In this document: one piece after another, positions 26,399 to 35,289 of the stretch
Layout of the letters: each line of letters opens with the position of its first letter
Numbering within the stretch: the stretch's first letter is position 1
Origin: Brevibacillus sp051967035
GTDB lineage: Bacteria; Bacillota; Bacilli; Brevibacillales; Brevibacillaceae
NCBI RefSeq assembly: GCF_051967035.1
Contig: NZ_JBQCKK010000009.1
Span: forward strand, 62,001 to 126,000
DNA length: 64,000 bases
Reading direction: 5' to 3'
The notes under the pieces: generated by a model
The model's input: the letters and a program-made list of their open reading frames with translations, nothing else
The model's database searches: none
Told to the model about the DNA's origin: nothing
Translations under genes and position numbers: made by a program

Positions 26399-26499
26399 TG
26401 GAACGGTCCATCGCGGGATTTTTGTCAGGGGCTTTGGCGAAAGCTGCGGTGCAGGGCGAGCGGCCCCGACCAAATTGCAACAGCGAGGAGAGAGAAACA

Positions 26500-27636
26500 G
26501 TGAGCGATTGTCTCATAGTGGGTGGAGGAATCATCGGATTAAGTCTGGCCTATGAGTTGTCACGAAGAGGATACAGCGTCACGCTGGTGGAGCAGGGAGA
26601 GTGGGGCGGACAGGCGTCCTCCGCTGCGGCGGGGATGCTTGCGCCATTGAAGGAATTTGCCTCCCCAGGCCCGATGCTCAATCTGGGCATGACTTCGCTG
26701 TCCTATTACCCGGAGTGGGCAGCCGAGCTGGAGGAGTTTACCGGAGGGGACGTACAGCTTAGCCTGGACGGACTGCTTACGGTGGCACTCAACGATGACG
26801 AGCAGGCGCAATTGGAAGCGAAGTACCATTGGCAAAAAGCAGCGGGGCACAGCGTCCACTTTTTGACAGAACAAAAGCAGCTGGCTGAGGTGGAGCCGCT
26901 TCTGACCGAACAGGCGCAGGCAGCCATCTACTCTCCGTACGAAGGACATATCAACAACCGCATGCTGCTGCGCGCTCTGGTGACAGCGTGCCGCCTGCAG
27001 GGTGTCGCGCTGCACGCAGGCTGCGTCGTGAGCGGCATTGCCGTAAAAGGCGGTCGGGTAGTCGGCGTGGAGAGCTCGCTCGGGCCGCTGCGGGCGGAGC
27101 AGACGATCATCACGTCAGGCGCTTGGGCGGGCATCATGCTGGAAATGCTCGGCGTTTCCATTCCGGTTCGCCCGGTTCGCGGCCAGATCGCGGCCGTATC
27201 CTCCGCAGGCATCCCGCTGCGCACGGTGATTTTTGGCACATCGGGCTACATTACCCCGAAAAAGGACGGGAAAATCGTCATCGGCGCGACGGAAGACGAA
27301 AGCGGCTTTCAGCGCGAAGTCACCATGGCGGGCTTGGCCAGCATCCTGAACGGCGTTATGCCGTATGTCCCGGCTTTGCACAGCGCCGCTTTTCTGGAGG
27401 CGTGGGGCGGACTGCGGCCAGCTACCGCCGATGGCAAGCCGCTGCTTGGTTCCGTGCCCGGCTGGGACGGGCTGTCGATTGCCGGAGGGCATTTCCGCAA
27501 CGGTATTCTGCTGTCCCCGGTCACAGCCAAATGGATGGCCGACTATCTGGAAAATGGCGATACGGAGCGGCTGGCACCGTTTTTGCCTTCCCGTTTTCTG
27601 GCGGGAACAGACGAAGGGCAGCGCAAAATGGGCTAG
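26500..27636 (+). CDS. thiO: Glycine oxidase ThiO
   Basis: A 378-aa FAD-dependent amino-acid oxidase that oxidises glycine to the imine used in thiazole formation for thiamin. The Rossmann motif GGGIIG is at residues 8-13, and the C-terminal GGHFRNGILLSPVTA is family-typical. The start is a GTG preceded by GAGGAG; the longer frame runs back through the riboswitch. The TPP riboswitch upstream supports the assignment. Usual partners thiS, thiG and thiF are not adjacent here. Confidence 0.92.
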   Translation: MSDCLIVGGGIIGLSLAYELSRRGYSVTLVEQGEWGGQASSAAAGMLAPLKEFASPGPMLNLGMTSLSYYPEWAAELEEFTGGDVQLSLDGLLTVALNDDEQAQLEAKYHWQKAAGHSVHFLTEQKQLAEVEPLLTEQAQAAIYSPYEGHINNRMLLRALVTACRLQGVALHAGCVVSGIAVKGGRVVGVESSLGPLRAEQTIITSGAWAGIMLEMLGVSIPVRPVRGQIAAVSSAGIPLRTVIFGTSGYITPKKDGKIVIGATEDESGFQREVTMAGLASILNGVMPYVPALHSAAFLEAWGGLRPATADGKPLLGSVPGWDGLSIAGGHFRNGILLSPVTAKWMADYLENGDTERLAPFLPSRFLAGTDEGQRKMG

Positions 27637-27715
27637 TCTCATCGGCAAACCGGTACACCTCCCCATGGGCTCTTGTATATGGTAATAAAGAAACACCAGA
27701 AGGGGAGGAGTTTCC

Positions 27716-28588
27716 ATGCAGTCTGAAAAAAACCTGTACCAGGCTGACGTCCAGATGGTCAGCCTGATAAAGGATATGCGCGAAAATGTGCACAACATAT
27801 GCAAGGAACACGTCGAGAAAAAGGTGCGCATCGAAGCGATTGACGGCCAGATTTTTGAAGGGGTGATCGTCGATTTTGACGATCAGAACGTATACGTGGA
27901 AGTAGACGATCCCAATGCAGAAGAAGACGACTATGAGTTCGAAGAGGTAGCCAGCCGAAAGTCGCAGGGAGACTGGGGCATGTACCCGGACTGGACTCCC
28001 TACGGCTATCCATATGGCGGATACCAGCCGTTCGGCGATGTCAGTCCGCTTGGCAGCAGCAGCCAGCCGAATCGACCTCCTGCTGGTCAAGTCAGCCCTT
28101 ACGCGGATGAGTGCTATCCATACGCTCCGATCAGCCCATTCGGCAGCCCGAACCAGCCATATGGGCAGGTAAGTCCGTTCGGCAGCCCGAACCAGCCATA
28201 TGGGCAGGTAAGTCCGTTCGGCAGCCCGAATCAGCCGTATGGGCAGGTAAGTCCGTTCGGCAGTCCGGGCCAGCCGTATGGGCAGGTAAGCCCGTTCGGC
28301 AGTCCGGGTCAACCGTATGGGCAGGTAAGCCCGTTCGGCAGTCCGAGCTTTCCGTACGGACAGGTGAGTCCGTATGGAGAGGGCGCTCCTTATGCCGGCT
28401 ATCCACCGTACATGGCGCCGTTTGCCCCGTACCCGCCCTACCCGCCTCAGCCGTTTTACCCGTATCCGCCGCCGCCACCTCCGGCTGCCGTCGTCGTGCC
28501 GAGGAAAAAACGCCGCCGCCCGTGCCGACGAGGCAAAAGAATCATTCCGCTCGCCTTGTTTACGCTTTTGACGATCGCGCTGCTCTAA
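27716..28588 (+). CDS. Sm-like protein with 13-residue tandem repeats and a basic, hydrophobic tail
   Basis: A 290-aa protein of unusual layout. Residues about 28-65 (HVEKKVRIEAIDGQIFEGVI, then VDFDDQNVYVEVDD) look like an Sm/LSm-type small beta barrel. An acidic patch follows, then Tyr-Pro-Gly-rich sequence with six 13-residue repeats of the form PFGSPNQPYGQVS (residues 141-218), a Pro-Tyr-rich segment, and a tail with RKKRRRPCRRGKR and a final hydrophobic stretch LALFTLLTIALL. Repeat composition recalls spore surface or coat proteins, but that is inference. The strong AAGGGGAGGAG site and its own terminator support a real gene. Confidence 0.8.
   Translation: MQSEKNLYQADVQMVSLIKDMRENVHNICKEHVEKKVRIEAIDGQIFEGVIVDFDDQNVYVEVDDPNAEEDDYEFEEVASRKSQGDWGMYPDWTPYGYPYGGYQPFGDVSPLGSSSQPNRPPAGQVSPYADECYPYAPISPFGSPNQPYGQVSPFGSPNQPYGQVSPFGSPNQPYGQVSPFGSPGQPYGQVSPFGSPGQPYGQVSPFGSPSFPYGQVSPYGEGAPYAGYPPYMAPFAPYPPYPPQPFYPYPPPPPPAAVVVPRKKRRRPCRRGKRIIPLALFTLLTIALL
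28136..28369 (+). repeat. Six tandem 39-bp repeats inside the Sm-like gene
   Basis: Six in-frame copies encode PFGSPNQPYGQVS (three), PFGSPGQPYGQVS (two) and PFGSPSFPYGQVS (one). The first copies differ at only a few bases, so recent expansion is likely and copy number may vary between strains. Two more degenerate units precede them. Confidence 0.93.
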
Positions 28589-28609
28589 AACCTGAAAGCA
28601 TAGAGCTAC

Positions 28610-28660
28610 CAAGCCTCTTGCCATCCGCAATTCCGGCAGCGAGGCTTGTTGCTCGTTTTG
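28610..28660 (+). terminator. Terminator after the repeat-protein gene
   Basis: AAGCCTC at 28611-28617 pairs with GAGGCTT at 28641-28647 and a T-rich tail follows. Confidence 0.6.
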
Positions 28661-28739
28661 CTAGCCTTCGCCTGTGAGTACAACCTGCCGTTTTGGCGCA
28701 CACTATCCGTAGTATGTGACGAAGGCAGGGGATAAGATC

Positions 28740-29138
28740 ATGAAGAAAATCCACAGCAGCTTACCAGGGACGAAGGCGACGTTCGGTTATTTTCGCGAGT
28801 CGCTGGAGCCGCATTTTACGCTGGCGAACTGGGATTACGAGCACGGCTATTTCGACCGTGCCCTGGACGACAAGAACACCGTGTACCTTCGCCTCCCGGT
28901 AAAAGTCTTGCAGGGCGAGCTTGACAGCCCCGACGCGTGGCTGGAGCTGGGCGAACCGTTTGTGTTGCGCCACGTCTACAACACAGGCGTAGAGGAAGAG
29001 ATCGGCTACTACGCCCCCGTCGCTTCAGCCGTGATGAACCAGTTCCAGGAGCCGCTCGACAAAGATGCCGAGATCGACCCCCGCTGGATTCGCAAGGCCG
29101 AGGCCATCGTCAAGGAGTTGGAGAATCGTCTGGAGTGA
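28740..29138 (+). CDS. YugN-like family protein
   Basis: A 132-aa soluble protein similar in pattern to Bacillus YugN: NWDYEHGYFDRALDD, TVYLRLPVKVLQGELDS, then LGEPFVLRHVYNTGVEEE. The function is unknown. The start was set at MKKIHSSL, since GGGGATAA precedes that ATG; a GTG start at 28716 would add 8 residues. It stands alone between terminators. Confidence 0.8.
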   Translation: MKKIHSSLPGTKATFGYFRESLEPHFTLANWDYEHGYFDRALDDKNTVYLRLPVKVLQGELDSPDAWLELGEPFVLRHVYNTGVEEEIGYYAPVASAVMNQFQEPLDKDAEIDPRWIRKAEAIVKELENRLE

Positions 29139-29140
29139 AA

Positions 29141-29170
29141 AGCGGGCCTTGGAGCAGGCCTGCTTTTTTG
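29141..29170 (+). terminator. Terminator after the YugN-like gene
   Basis: The stem AGCGGGCC/GGCCTGCT has one wobble pair and is followed by six Ts. Confidence 0.75.
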
Positions 29171-29309
29171 TTTTGCCGCGCTTTGCGAACCCGTTGGAAA
29201 AAATTTTTTTTTTTCCTGTCAGTCAGGTACGATTTTCCTACCAGCAGAATTGACAGACCCGAGACACCGGTGAAAAACAACGCCCAGTCAGGAGACAGGA
29301 GGCGACAGC

Positions 29310-29759
29310 ATGGCATGGTACCATGCGATAGGAAAATGGTATTGGAAAATCCGCAAGCCGCTCACTCTCGGAGTGCGCCTCATCGTGGCTGACGAACAAA
29401 AAGGCGTCCTGCTTATTCGGCACACCTATGTATCCGGCTGGTACCTGCCCGGCGGCGGAGTCGAAAAAGGAGAATCGTTCTGGGAGGCAGCCCGCCGAGA
29501 GCTGCGGGAAGAATGCGGCCTCGTAGCAGGCGAACTCAGGCTCTGTCACCTGTATTACAGCGAACGGGAAGGCAAGCGCGACCACATCGCCCTGTTCCAC
29601 GCCTGCCAAATCCAGCCCGGGACAGGCAAGATCGACGTCAATGAAGTCCGGGACATGCGCTATTTTTTGTGGGACCAGCTCCCGGATGACATGACCGCCT
29701 CGACGCGAAAGCGGTTAGCAGAATTTTGCGCCCAATCTTTCCGCGAAGAGCGATGGTGA
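29310..29759 (+). CDS. Nudix hydrolase
   Basis: A 149-aa protein with a complete Nudix box from about residue 48 (GGGVEKGESFWEAARREL then REECGL), which binds Mg and hydrolyses nucleoside diphosphate-linked compounds. The substrate cannot be predicted. The ATG at 29310 has AGGAGGCG about 8 bases upstream. It is followed after 103 bases by nadK, possibly in a separate unit. Confidence 0.88.
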   Translation: MAWYHAIGKWYWKIRKPLTLGVRLIVADEQKGVLLIRHTYVSGWYLPGGGVEKGESFWEAARRELREECGLVAGELRLCHLYYSEREGKRDHIALFHACQIQPGTGKIDVNEVRDMRYFLWDQLPDDMTASTRKRLAEFCAQSFREERW

Positions 29760-29862
29760 GACTCGGCCGTTTCCATGCATCTCCTTTTCCCATGTGGTAT
29801 AGTGAGATCAACAAACGAGCGTGCTTAACCGCTTCGAAGGATAAAAGTGAGGGCAGACCAGC

Positions 29863-30660
29863 ATGAAGATTGCAACTGTACTGCGAAATGACGATTATAC
29901 GCGGGAAGTCGAACATTTATTGAAGGAAAAGCTGCGGGAGGCGGGCAGTTCGTACACGTTTGTGAACGGAACAAAGACCAAGCCGGACATGGTGCTCTCC
30001 ATCGGCGGGGACGGGACGCTGCTGGAGGCTGTGCATCAATACGGCATGGAGCCTGCCTATGTAGGAATTCATACGGGACACCTCGGCTTTTACGCCGACT
30101 GGCGGCCGGAAGAACTGGATGAGTTCGTCGATCGGCTCTTGCATGCGGAACCGGCGATCGTCGAATATCCGACGGTTCAGTGCCGAATTGACACCGCCGA
30201 CGGCCGGACATACGACAAATGGGCCCTGAACGAATTGGTCTTGCGCAACGCGTCCCTCTCGACACTGGTCGCGTGCGTCTATATTAACGGGGACGAACTG
30301 GAGACGTTTCGCGGCGACGGGCTGATCGTTTCCTCGCCATCGGGGAGCACCGCCTACAACAAAGCTGTGGACGGCGCAATCGTGCATCCGTCCATCGAGG
30401 CAATCCAGCTGTCCGAAATCGCTTCCATCAACAACCAGGCGTATCGGACGATCAACAGCTCGCTCGTTTTGCCCAAGCATCACGAGGTCGAGCTGATCGT
30501 CATGAACCCGGAAATCATGATCGGCCTCGATCGCGAGCAAGGGGTGTGGAGAGGCGTGCGCTCCATTACGTGCCGCGTCGGGCAAGGCAAAGTCAAATTC
30601 GCCCGCTACAAGCGACTGACGTTTTGGAGCAGGGTGCGCAATTCGTTTATCAAAGGGTAG
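29863..30660 (+). CDS. nadK: NAD kinase
   Basis: A 265-aa enzyme that phosphorylates NAD to NADP using ATP or polyphosphate. The catalytic GGDGT motif is at residues 48-52, followed by TGHLGFYADW. The segment SSPSGSTAYNKAVDGAIVHP is the second conserved block. The length is typical of Bacillus enzymes. It lies 25 bases before the MOSC gene and may be cotranscribed with it. Confidence 0.94.
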   Translation: MKIATVLRNDDYTREVEHLLKEKLREAGSSYTFVNGTKTKPDMVLSIGGDGTLLEAVHQYGMEPAYVGIHTGHLGFYADWRPEELDEFVDRLLHAEPAIVEYPTVQCRIDTADGRTYDKWALNELVLRNASLSTLVACVYINGDELETFRGDGLIVSSPSGSTAYNKAVDGAIVHPSIEAIQLSEIASINNQAYRTINSSLVLPKHHEVELIVMNPEIMIGLDREQGVWRGVRSITCRVGQGKVKFARYKRLTFWSRVRNSFIKG

Positions 30661-30685
30661 AGGCTCTTCCAGGGAGAGGATATGG

Positions 30686-31405
30686 GTGAAAAAGATTGGG
30701 ACATTGCAAAGCCTGTTTCGCCATCCGGTAAAAGCGATGCGGGGCGAGCAGCTGACGACGGCGGAGGTCGACGCTTTCGGCCTGTACGGCGATCGGGCGT
30801 ATTTCTTTCTGGACGACTCGCGCGGCGGAAAATATTTGAGCGCAGACGTCGTGCCGGCGATGCTCGGCTACCATGCCAGCATGGGGGAAAAGACGAGCGA
30901 AGAAGCATACCCCAAGGTTCGGATCGAAGCGCGTGACGGCAGCGTACATACGTGGGGAGAGTCGCTGTTCGCCCATGTCGCAGAGACAGCGAAAAGAGCG
31001 GTGACGCCGATGCGCAGTCTCCCGATAGAGGGTGGAAAAAACTGGGAGGATCACATTCTTTTGGTGACGGACGCCTCCCTGCGCGAGCTGGCACGGGTGA
31101 TCGGCAGCGACTGGATTGACCCGAGACGTTTTCGCGGAAACCTCATCGTTGCGCTGGGAGAAGACGAACCGTTCGCAGAAGACAAATGGCTGGGCAAAAA
31201 GCTGCAAATCAACGATGTTACCCTGCAGGTTACCAAGCATTGCGAGCGTTGCATGTACGTGAACATCGACCCGGATACGCTGGAGAAGAACCCGGCTGTG
31301 CTGAAGGCATGCGTGAAGCGCCACGAAAACCATTTCGGCGTGTACGCCTCTGTGGTGGCGACAGGGACGGTGTCGCAGGGCGACGAGGTGTTTATTCTGG
31401 AGTAG
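30686..31405 (+). CDS. MOSC domain protein
   Basis: A 239-aa protein with an N-terminal beta-barrel (LFRHPVKAMRGE, residues about 10-21) and a C-terminal MOSC domain with the conserved Cys in HCERCMYVNID. MOSC proteins transfer sulfur to, or use, the molybdenum cofactor, for example in reducing N-hydroxylated compounds. The GTG at 30686 follows GGGAGAGG; the ATG at 30682 is in another frame. It lies directly after nadK. Confidence 0.85.
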   Translation: MKKIGTLQSLFRHPVKAMRGEQLTTAEVDAFGLYGDRAYFFLDDSRGGKYLSADVVPAMLGYHASMGEKTSEEAYPKVRIEARDGSVHTWGESLFAHVAETAKRAVTPMRSLPIEGGKNWEDHILLVTDASLRELARVIGSDWIDPRRFRGNLIVALGEDEPFAEDKWLGKKLQINDVTLQVTKHCERCMYVNIDPDTLEKNPAVLKACVKRHENHFGVYASVVATGTVSQGDEVFILE

Positions 31406-31490
31406 GCAAAAAGGAGAGGCAAGCTGCTTCTGCCTCGGCAACTGGCTCGTGGAGTGCGAAGGATGACCGTGATGAATCCTGTAGAATCAA

Positions 31491-31533
31491 CAAAGCCGAC
31501 AATCCGCATGACAGCGTGGATTGCCGGCTTTTG
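31491..31533. terminator. Terminator between the MOSC and GNAT genes
   Basis: The arms AAAGCCG(A)CAATCC and GGATTG(C)CGGCTTT pair with one mismatch and carry A and T runs on both sides. The genes converge here. Confidence 0.75.
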
Positions 31534-31554
31534 TGCGTTCGCGCCGGGGAAGCT

Positions 31555-32058
31555 TCACGCTTCTTTTCCCAGCATCAATTGATAAAAATACACATCGTGC
31601 CACTCGTTGAATTTGAAGCCCACCTCCCGGAATGTTCCCGCAAGCGTAAACCCGAACTTTTCATGAAGCCGCACGCTCGCCTCGTTTCCACCCGTAATGC
31701 CGCTGATGACCGTGTGGTAGCCGAGCTGTTTGGCCCGCTGCAAGATGTCGCTCATCAAGGCCGTACCGACACCGCGTCCCCGCTTTTGCGCATCAATGTA
31801 GACAGACAGCTCGACGGTTTTGCTGTACGCCGGCTTTTCGCGAAAAGGGGAAAGGCAGCAATAGCCGACCACTTGCCCGTCCGCCTCGGCGACCAGCAGC
31901 GGATGAGCTTTCGTGTGCTTGTGAAACCAGACTTCGCGCTGGGCCAAACTCTGCGGCTCCAGGTCGAAAGTTGCAGCCAGATGGGCAATCGCATGGTTGT
32001 AAATCGCCAGCATGGCAGGTAAATCGTCCAAAACAGCTTCCCTGATTTGCAGCAACAT
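31555..32058 (-). CDS. GNAT N-acetyltransferase, Pat-like
   Basis: A 167-aa acetyltransferase of the GNAT superfamily. The acetyl-CoA loop is KRGRGVGTALMSD and the family ends with FREVGFKFNEWHDVYFYQ, typical of phosphinothricin N-acetyltransferase homologues such as YwnH. The natural substrate is probably an amino acid analogue, but it is unknown. It appears to be the last gene of the amt-DUF294-DnaQ unit. Confidence 0.85.
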   Translation of the reverse strand: MLLQIREAVLDDLPAMLAIYNHAIAHLAATFDLEPQSLAQREVWFHKHTKAHPLLVAEADGQVVGYCCLSPFREKPAYSKTVELSVYIDAQKRGRGVGTALMSDILQRAKQLGYHTVISGITGGNEASVRLHEKFGFTLAGTFREVGFKFNEWHDVYFYQLMLGKEA

Positions 32059-32100
32059 CAGACCGACTCCTTCAAAATCAAACAGCGATTCCTCGCCTTT

Positions 32101-32832
32101 CTACCGCAGCGCCTCGTACACCTCCCGAAGAGTGGTGTATCCGGCCTGCTGCGCTTTTGTCAAATACTTCGCCCACAGCGTCCCGGCGGCCACGGCATCA
32201 CAGTAGGCGTGGTGCCTGTGCGAGATCGGGATGCCGTGCTGGGCGCAGAGGGCGTCCAGCGAGCCGTTGCCGACCGGGTTGCTCAAGAGCCGAATCAAAA
32301 GCATCGTGTCTAGCACCCGGTGCGTCAGCGGGCGCCGGCTTGTTTTCCAGAGGGCGGAGCGGAAAAATTCGCGCTCATGCCGGGAGTGGTGGGCGACCAG
32401 CGGACGATCTCCGACGAAGCGGAAAAAACCCGAAAGAGCTTCGAGCAGATCGGGGGCGTCTGCCGTCATATCGTCGGTAATCCCGGTCAGCGAGCGGACG
32501 TGGGGCGGGATCGTCCGCCCCGGATTGACCAGTGTGTAAAACGAATCCTCCAGCAGTTTTTCCCCCCGCATGGCAATCGCTCCGATCGAAATGATGGCGT
32601 CACCGTGATCGGGGTAAAAGCCCGTCGTCTCCAAATCGACGACGACTACCTCCAGATCGGCAAGCGGTATGTTTTCGCTGGCATCCATGTGCCTCGCTTC
32701 CTTGGAGAGGGAGCGAAGGTAAGCCTGATGCTGTTTGTCGTCGCTGCCCAGCCCCCACTTCCAGTCGCCCGGCACCCCTGCCATCGCGCGATTCATGTTC
32801 CACAAGCGGCCGATGAAGTCCCATTTTGCCAA
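32101..32832 (-). CDS. DnaQ-type 3'-5' exonuclease
   Basis: A 243-aa protein with an N-terminal extension of about 60 residues and a DEDDh exonuclease domain: VVVDLETTGF (D66 and E68), GDRPLVAHHSRHE and SHRHHAYCDAVA. It resembles epsilon-type proofreading exonucleases. The start is a TTG with GGAGGAG 6 bases upstream. It follows the DUF294 gene after 12 bases, a pairing often seen in other bacteria, so a joint function is likely. Confidence 0.87.
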   Translation of the reverse strand: MAKWDFIGRLWNMNRAMAGVPGDWKWGLGSDDKQHQAYLRSLSKEARHMDASENIPLADLEVVVVDLETTGFYPDHGDAIISIGAIAMRGEKLLEDSFYTLVNPGRTIPPHVRSLTGITDDMTADAPDLLEALSGFFRFVGDRPLVAHHSRHEREFFRSALWKTSRRPLTHRVLDTMLLIRLLSNPVGNGSLDALCAQHGIPISHRHHAYCDAVAAGTLWAKYLTKAQQAGYTTLREVYEALR

Positions 32833-32844
32833 ACGCGTCTCCTC

Positions 32845-34014
32845 CTATCCCCGAATGGTGGACGGGAGCTTTGCCGTCATTTTTTGCAGCCGGATGGCCA
32901 GCTTCATCGCTTCGCGCACCTGGACGATGGAATCAGGAGACAGCTTGTCGAGCTTGATGTAGCTGTTGCTCGCGTAGTGGCCGTCCTCCCAGTGCAAGAG
33001 GGCGGTCAGGCGCAGTCCCTGGATCAGCCGGAAATGCGCGGCGACTTCATCGCAAAAGCTGTTGCTCCACACGCCTTTTTCCGCCAGCTCGCCCAGCCGC
33101 TCAAGCGTAGAGCTGACGAAGATGCCGTGCGCCAGAGCGAAATGCCGCACGCAGTTAACGATCGGCAAATAGACGCCGTACTTGATGTTGATCGCTCCGC
33201 GAAACCGTCCGGTGACTTCGGGCAGCACTCTTCCGAACAAGCCGAGCGGCACGCGGTAATGCAACGTGTTGCTGACCAGCCGATCGAGCAAAAACGGATT
33301 GCTGGCCAAAAGCTGCCGGAAGCGATCCAGAACGGGGGCGAAAATCGCCGATTCCCCGTACAGCACGCGCACGTCGCTGGCGAGGAGCAGATAGCGGGCA
33401 TTTTCCCAGATCGGGTGGGAGATCCATCTGTCCAGCTGGTCGCTCCATTGCGCGACGCTGCCGCGCCATCGTGGAGAGAGGCAGGTGACGTTGCCCTGGC
33501 AAGGCGGATAGCCGACTTCCTCCAGACCGGACACGATGGTTGCGGCCAGCAGTTGAAAATAGCCGTGAACCCGCTCCTGCTCGGCTTCGGTCAGGTGCGC
33601 GGGAATTTCATAGACAAGCCCGTTGTCCTGATCGCTGACGATGGCCTGCTCGAAGCGCCCGCCGCTGCCGAATTGCAAAAAGGCAAACGGGACGGGCGGC
33701 GTGCCCACCCCTTGTTTAGCCAGAGCGTCTACGGCAAGCAGAATGCCCTGGCGGATAAGGTTATCGTGAATCAAGTTCACTACGATGGAAAAAGGAGCCA
33801 TTTCCCCTGCGCGGTTCAATTGGCGCAAGGGAGCCGTATCAAGCAATTCCTGGCGAAGCTGCGCAAGCGCGGCAAACGATTCTACCTGCCGGATACGCGC
33901 TACCTGCTCAGGTGAGAGTGTGAGAGGTGCCGCTTTGCGGGGATGCAGCGGGTCGTATGCGCTCAGGCTGGAGTAGTTCGGGATAACCGTATCCCCCATG
34001 TTCGCTAAGGTCAA
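32845..34014 (-). CDS. DUF294 nucleotidyltransferase-like protein (GlnD-like fold)
   Basis: A protein of about 389 aa with a nucleotidyltransferase motif of GlnD type, QFGSGGRFEQ and SDQD (residues about 114-130), followed by a helical domain. Many homologues carry CBS domains at the N-terminus; this one has none. The proposed TTG start at 34014 lies 6 bases from GAGGTGG inside the amt coding region, giving an overlap of 107 bases with amt. The start is not certain. Possible roles are nucleotidylylation of a partner protein under nitrogen control. Confidence 0.8.
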   Translation of the reverse strand: MTLANMGDTVIPNYSSLSAYDPLHPRKAAPLTLSPEQVARIRQVESFAALAQLRQELLDTAPLRQLNRAGEMAPFSIVVNLIHDNLIRQGILLAVDALAKQGVGTPPVPFAFLQFGSGGRFEQAIVSDQDNGLVYEIPAHLTEAEQERVHGYFQLLAATIVSGLEEVGYPPCQGNVTCLSPRWRGSVAQWSDQLDRWISHPIWENARYLLLASDVRVLYGESAIFAPVLDRFRQLLASNPFLLDRLVSNTLHYRVPLGLFGRVLPEVTGRFRGAINIKYGVYLPIVNCVRHFALAHGIFVSSTLERLGELAEKGVWSNSFCDEVAAHFRLIQGLRLTALLHWEDGHYASNSYIKLDKLSPDSIVQVREAMKLAIRLQKMTAKLPSTIRG

Positions 34015-35242
34015 GGCCAACCACCTCTTCTTCTTCTGTGACGCGGAGTCCGATCGTCGCTTTCAGGATGGATAAAATGATGTAAGCTACCACGAAGACA
34101 TAAGCCATGGAGCCTGCGAGGCCAAGCGCCTGTACCCCCAACTGATGCAGGCCGCCGCCGTAAAACAGTCCGGCGCCGCCTACCCCGACTTTTTCCGCCA
34201 GCTCAGGCGTAGCGAACAGGCCCGTAGACAGCGTGCCCCAGATTCCGGCTACGCCGTGAACGGAAAAGGCAAACACAGGATCATCAATACCGATGCGGTC
34301 AAACCAGATAGATGTATAGAATGTGAGAATACCTGACACACCGCCGATGACGACAGCAGCCCAAGGCTCGACGAATGCGCACGAAGCGGTGATGGCGACG
34401 AGAGCGGCCAGGACACCGTTCAGCATGCTCGGGATGTCGGCTTTGCCCATCACGATCCAGGAAATGGCGAGGGCGGCGACAGCGCCCGCTGCGGTAGCGA
34501 GATTGGTCGTCACGGCGACATAGCCGAAAAAGCCGGAGGTGCTGCCGAGTGTGGAGCCTGCGTTGAAGCCGAACCAGCCGATCCACAGAAACAGTACGCC
34601 GAGTACAGAGTACACCTGGTTGTGGCCGGGGATCAGATTGGAGCTGCCGTCACGGTTGTACTTGCCGATGCGCGGCTTCAACAGAACGGTAGCGACGAGG
34701 GCGACGATGGCGCCTTGCAGATGGACAACCGTCGAGCCGGCGAAGTCTTGCATGCCAAGCTGGGCAAGCCAGCCGCCACCCCAGACCCAGTGGCCGACGA
34801 CAGGATAGATGAGGACGGTAAACAACACGCTGAAAATGAAGTAGACGGACAGCTTGGCACGCTCGGCAAAACCGCCCCAGGCGATCGCCAGCGAAACCGC
34901 TGCGAAGGCGAGCTGGAAGAGGAAAAGAATCGAGATCGGAACGGTAGCGGCAGAAAAGGCGGAGAAGGCACCCTTTTGCAAGCCGTCGAAGAAGAAGCCG
35001 GACAAGCCGATGAAGGAGTTGCCGTCCCCGAAAGTCAGGCCGAAGCCGAACGCCCAAAAGGCGATGGAGCAAATGCCGAAGGTGAGGACGGTTTTGCCTG
35101 CGACGTGCCCGGCGTTTTTCATCCGGGTCGATCCGGCCTCAAGCAAGGCAAACCCCACTTGCATGAGAATGACCAAAATGGCCGAGATCATGACCCATGT
35201 GGCATCAATGGCAGACGAGAGTTCAGTGAGAGTCGGTTCCAT
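33908..35242 (-). CDS. amt: Ammonium transporter Amt
   Basis: A 444-aa ammonium channel with about 11 membrane helices and the conserved TNLATAAGAVAAL, FNAGSTLGSTSG and FSVHGVAGIWGTL. The C-terminal tail continues beyond the usual GLDLSEHGGYGYPEL by about 20 residues, because the frame overlaps the next gene. An AAAGGGGTGG site precedes the ATG. Two TnrA/GlnR-like boxes lie upstream. A PII gene (glnK), the usual partner, is not adjacent. Confidence 0.94.
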   Translation of the reverse strand: MEPTLTELSSAIDATWVMISAILVILMQVGFALLEAGSTRMKNAGHVAGKTVLTFGICSIAFWAFGFGLTFGDGNSFIGLSGFFFDGLQKGAFSAFSAATVPISILFLFQLAFAAVSLAIAWGGFAERAKLSVYFIFSVLFTVLIYPVVGHWVWGGGWLAQLGMQDFAGSTVVHLQGAIVALVATVLLKPRIGKYNRDGSSNLIPGHNQVYSVLGVLFLWIGWFGFNAGSTLGSTSGFFGYVAVTTNLATAAGAVAALAISWIVMGKADIPSMLNGVLAALVAITASCAFVEPWAAVVIGGVSGILTFYTSIWFDRIGIDDPVFAFSVHGVAGIWGTLSTGLFATPELAEKVGVGGAGLFYGGGLHQLGVQALGLAGSMAYVFVVAYIILSILKATIGLRVTEEEEVVGLDLSEHGGYGYPELLQPERIRPAASPQSGTSHTLT

Positions 35243-35259
35243 TCATTCCACCCCTTTTG

Positions 35260-35276
35260 TGTCAGGTATTCTGACA
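35260..35276. promoter_or_regulatory. TnrA/GlnR-like box 1 upstream of amt
   Basis: TGTCAGGTATTCTGACA fits the 17-bp consensus TGTNANAWWWTMTNACA except for one G where A is expected. It lies 18 bases before the amt start. Confidence 0.75.
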
Positions 35277-35289
35277 TCGTTTTTATTTA

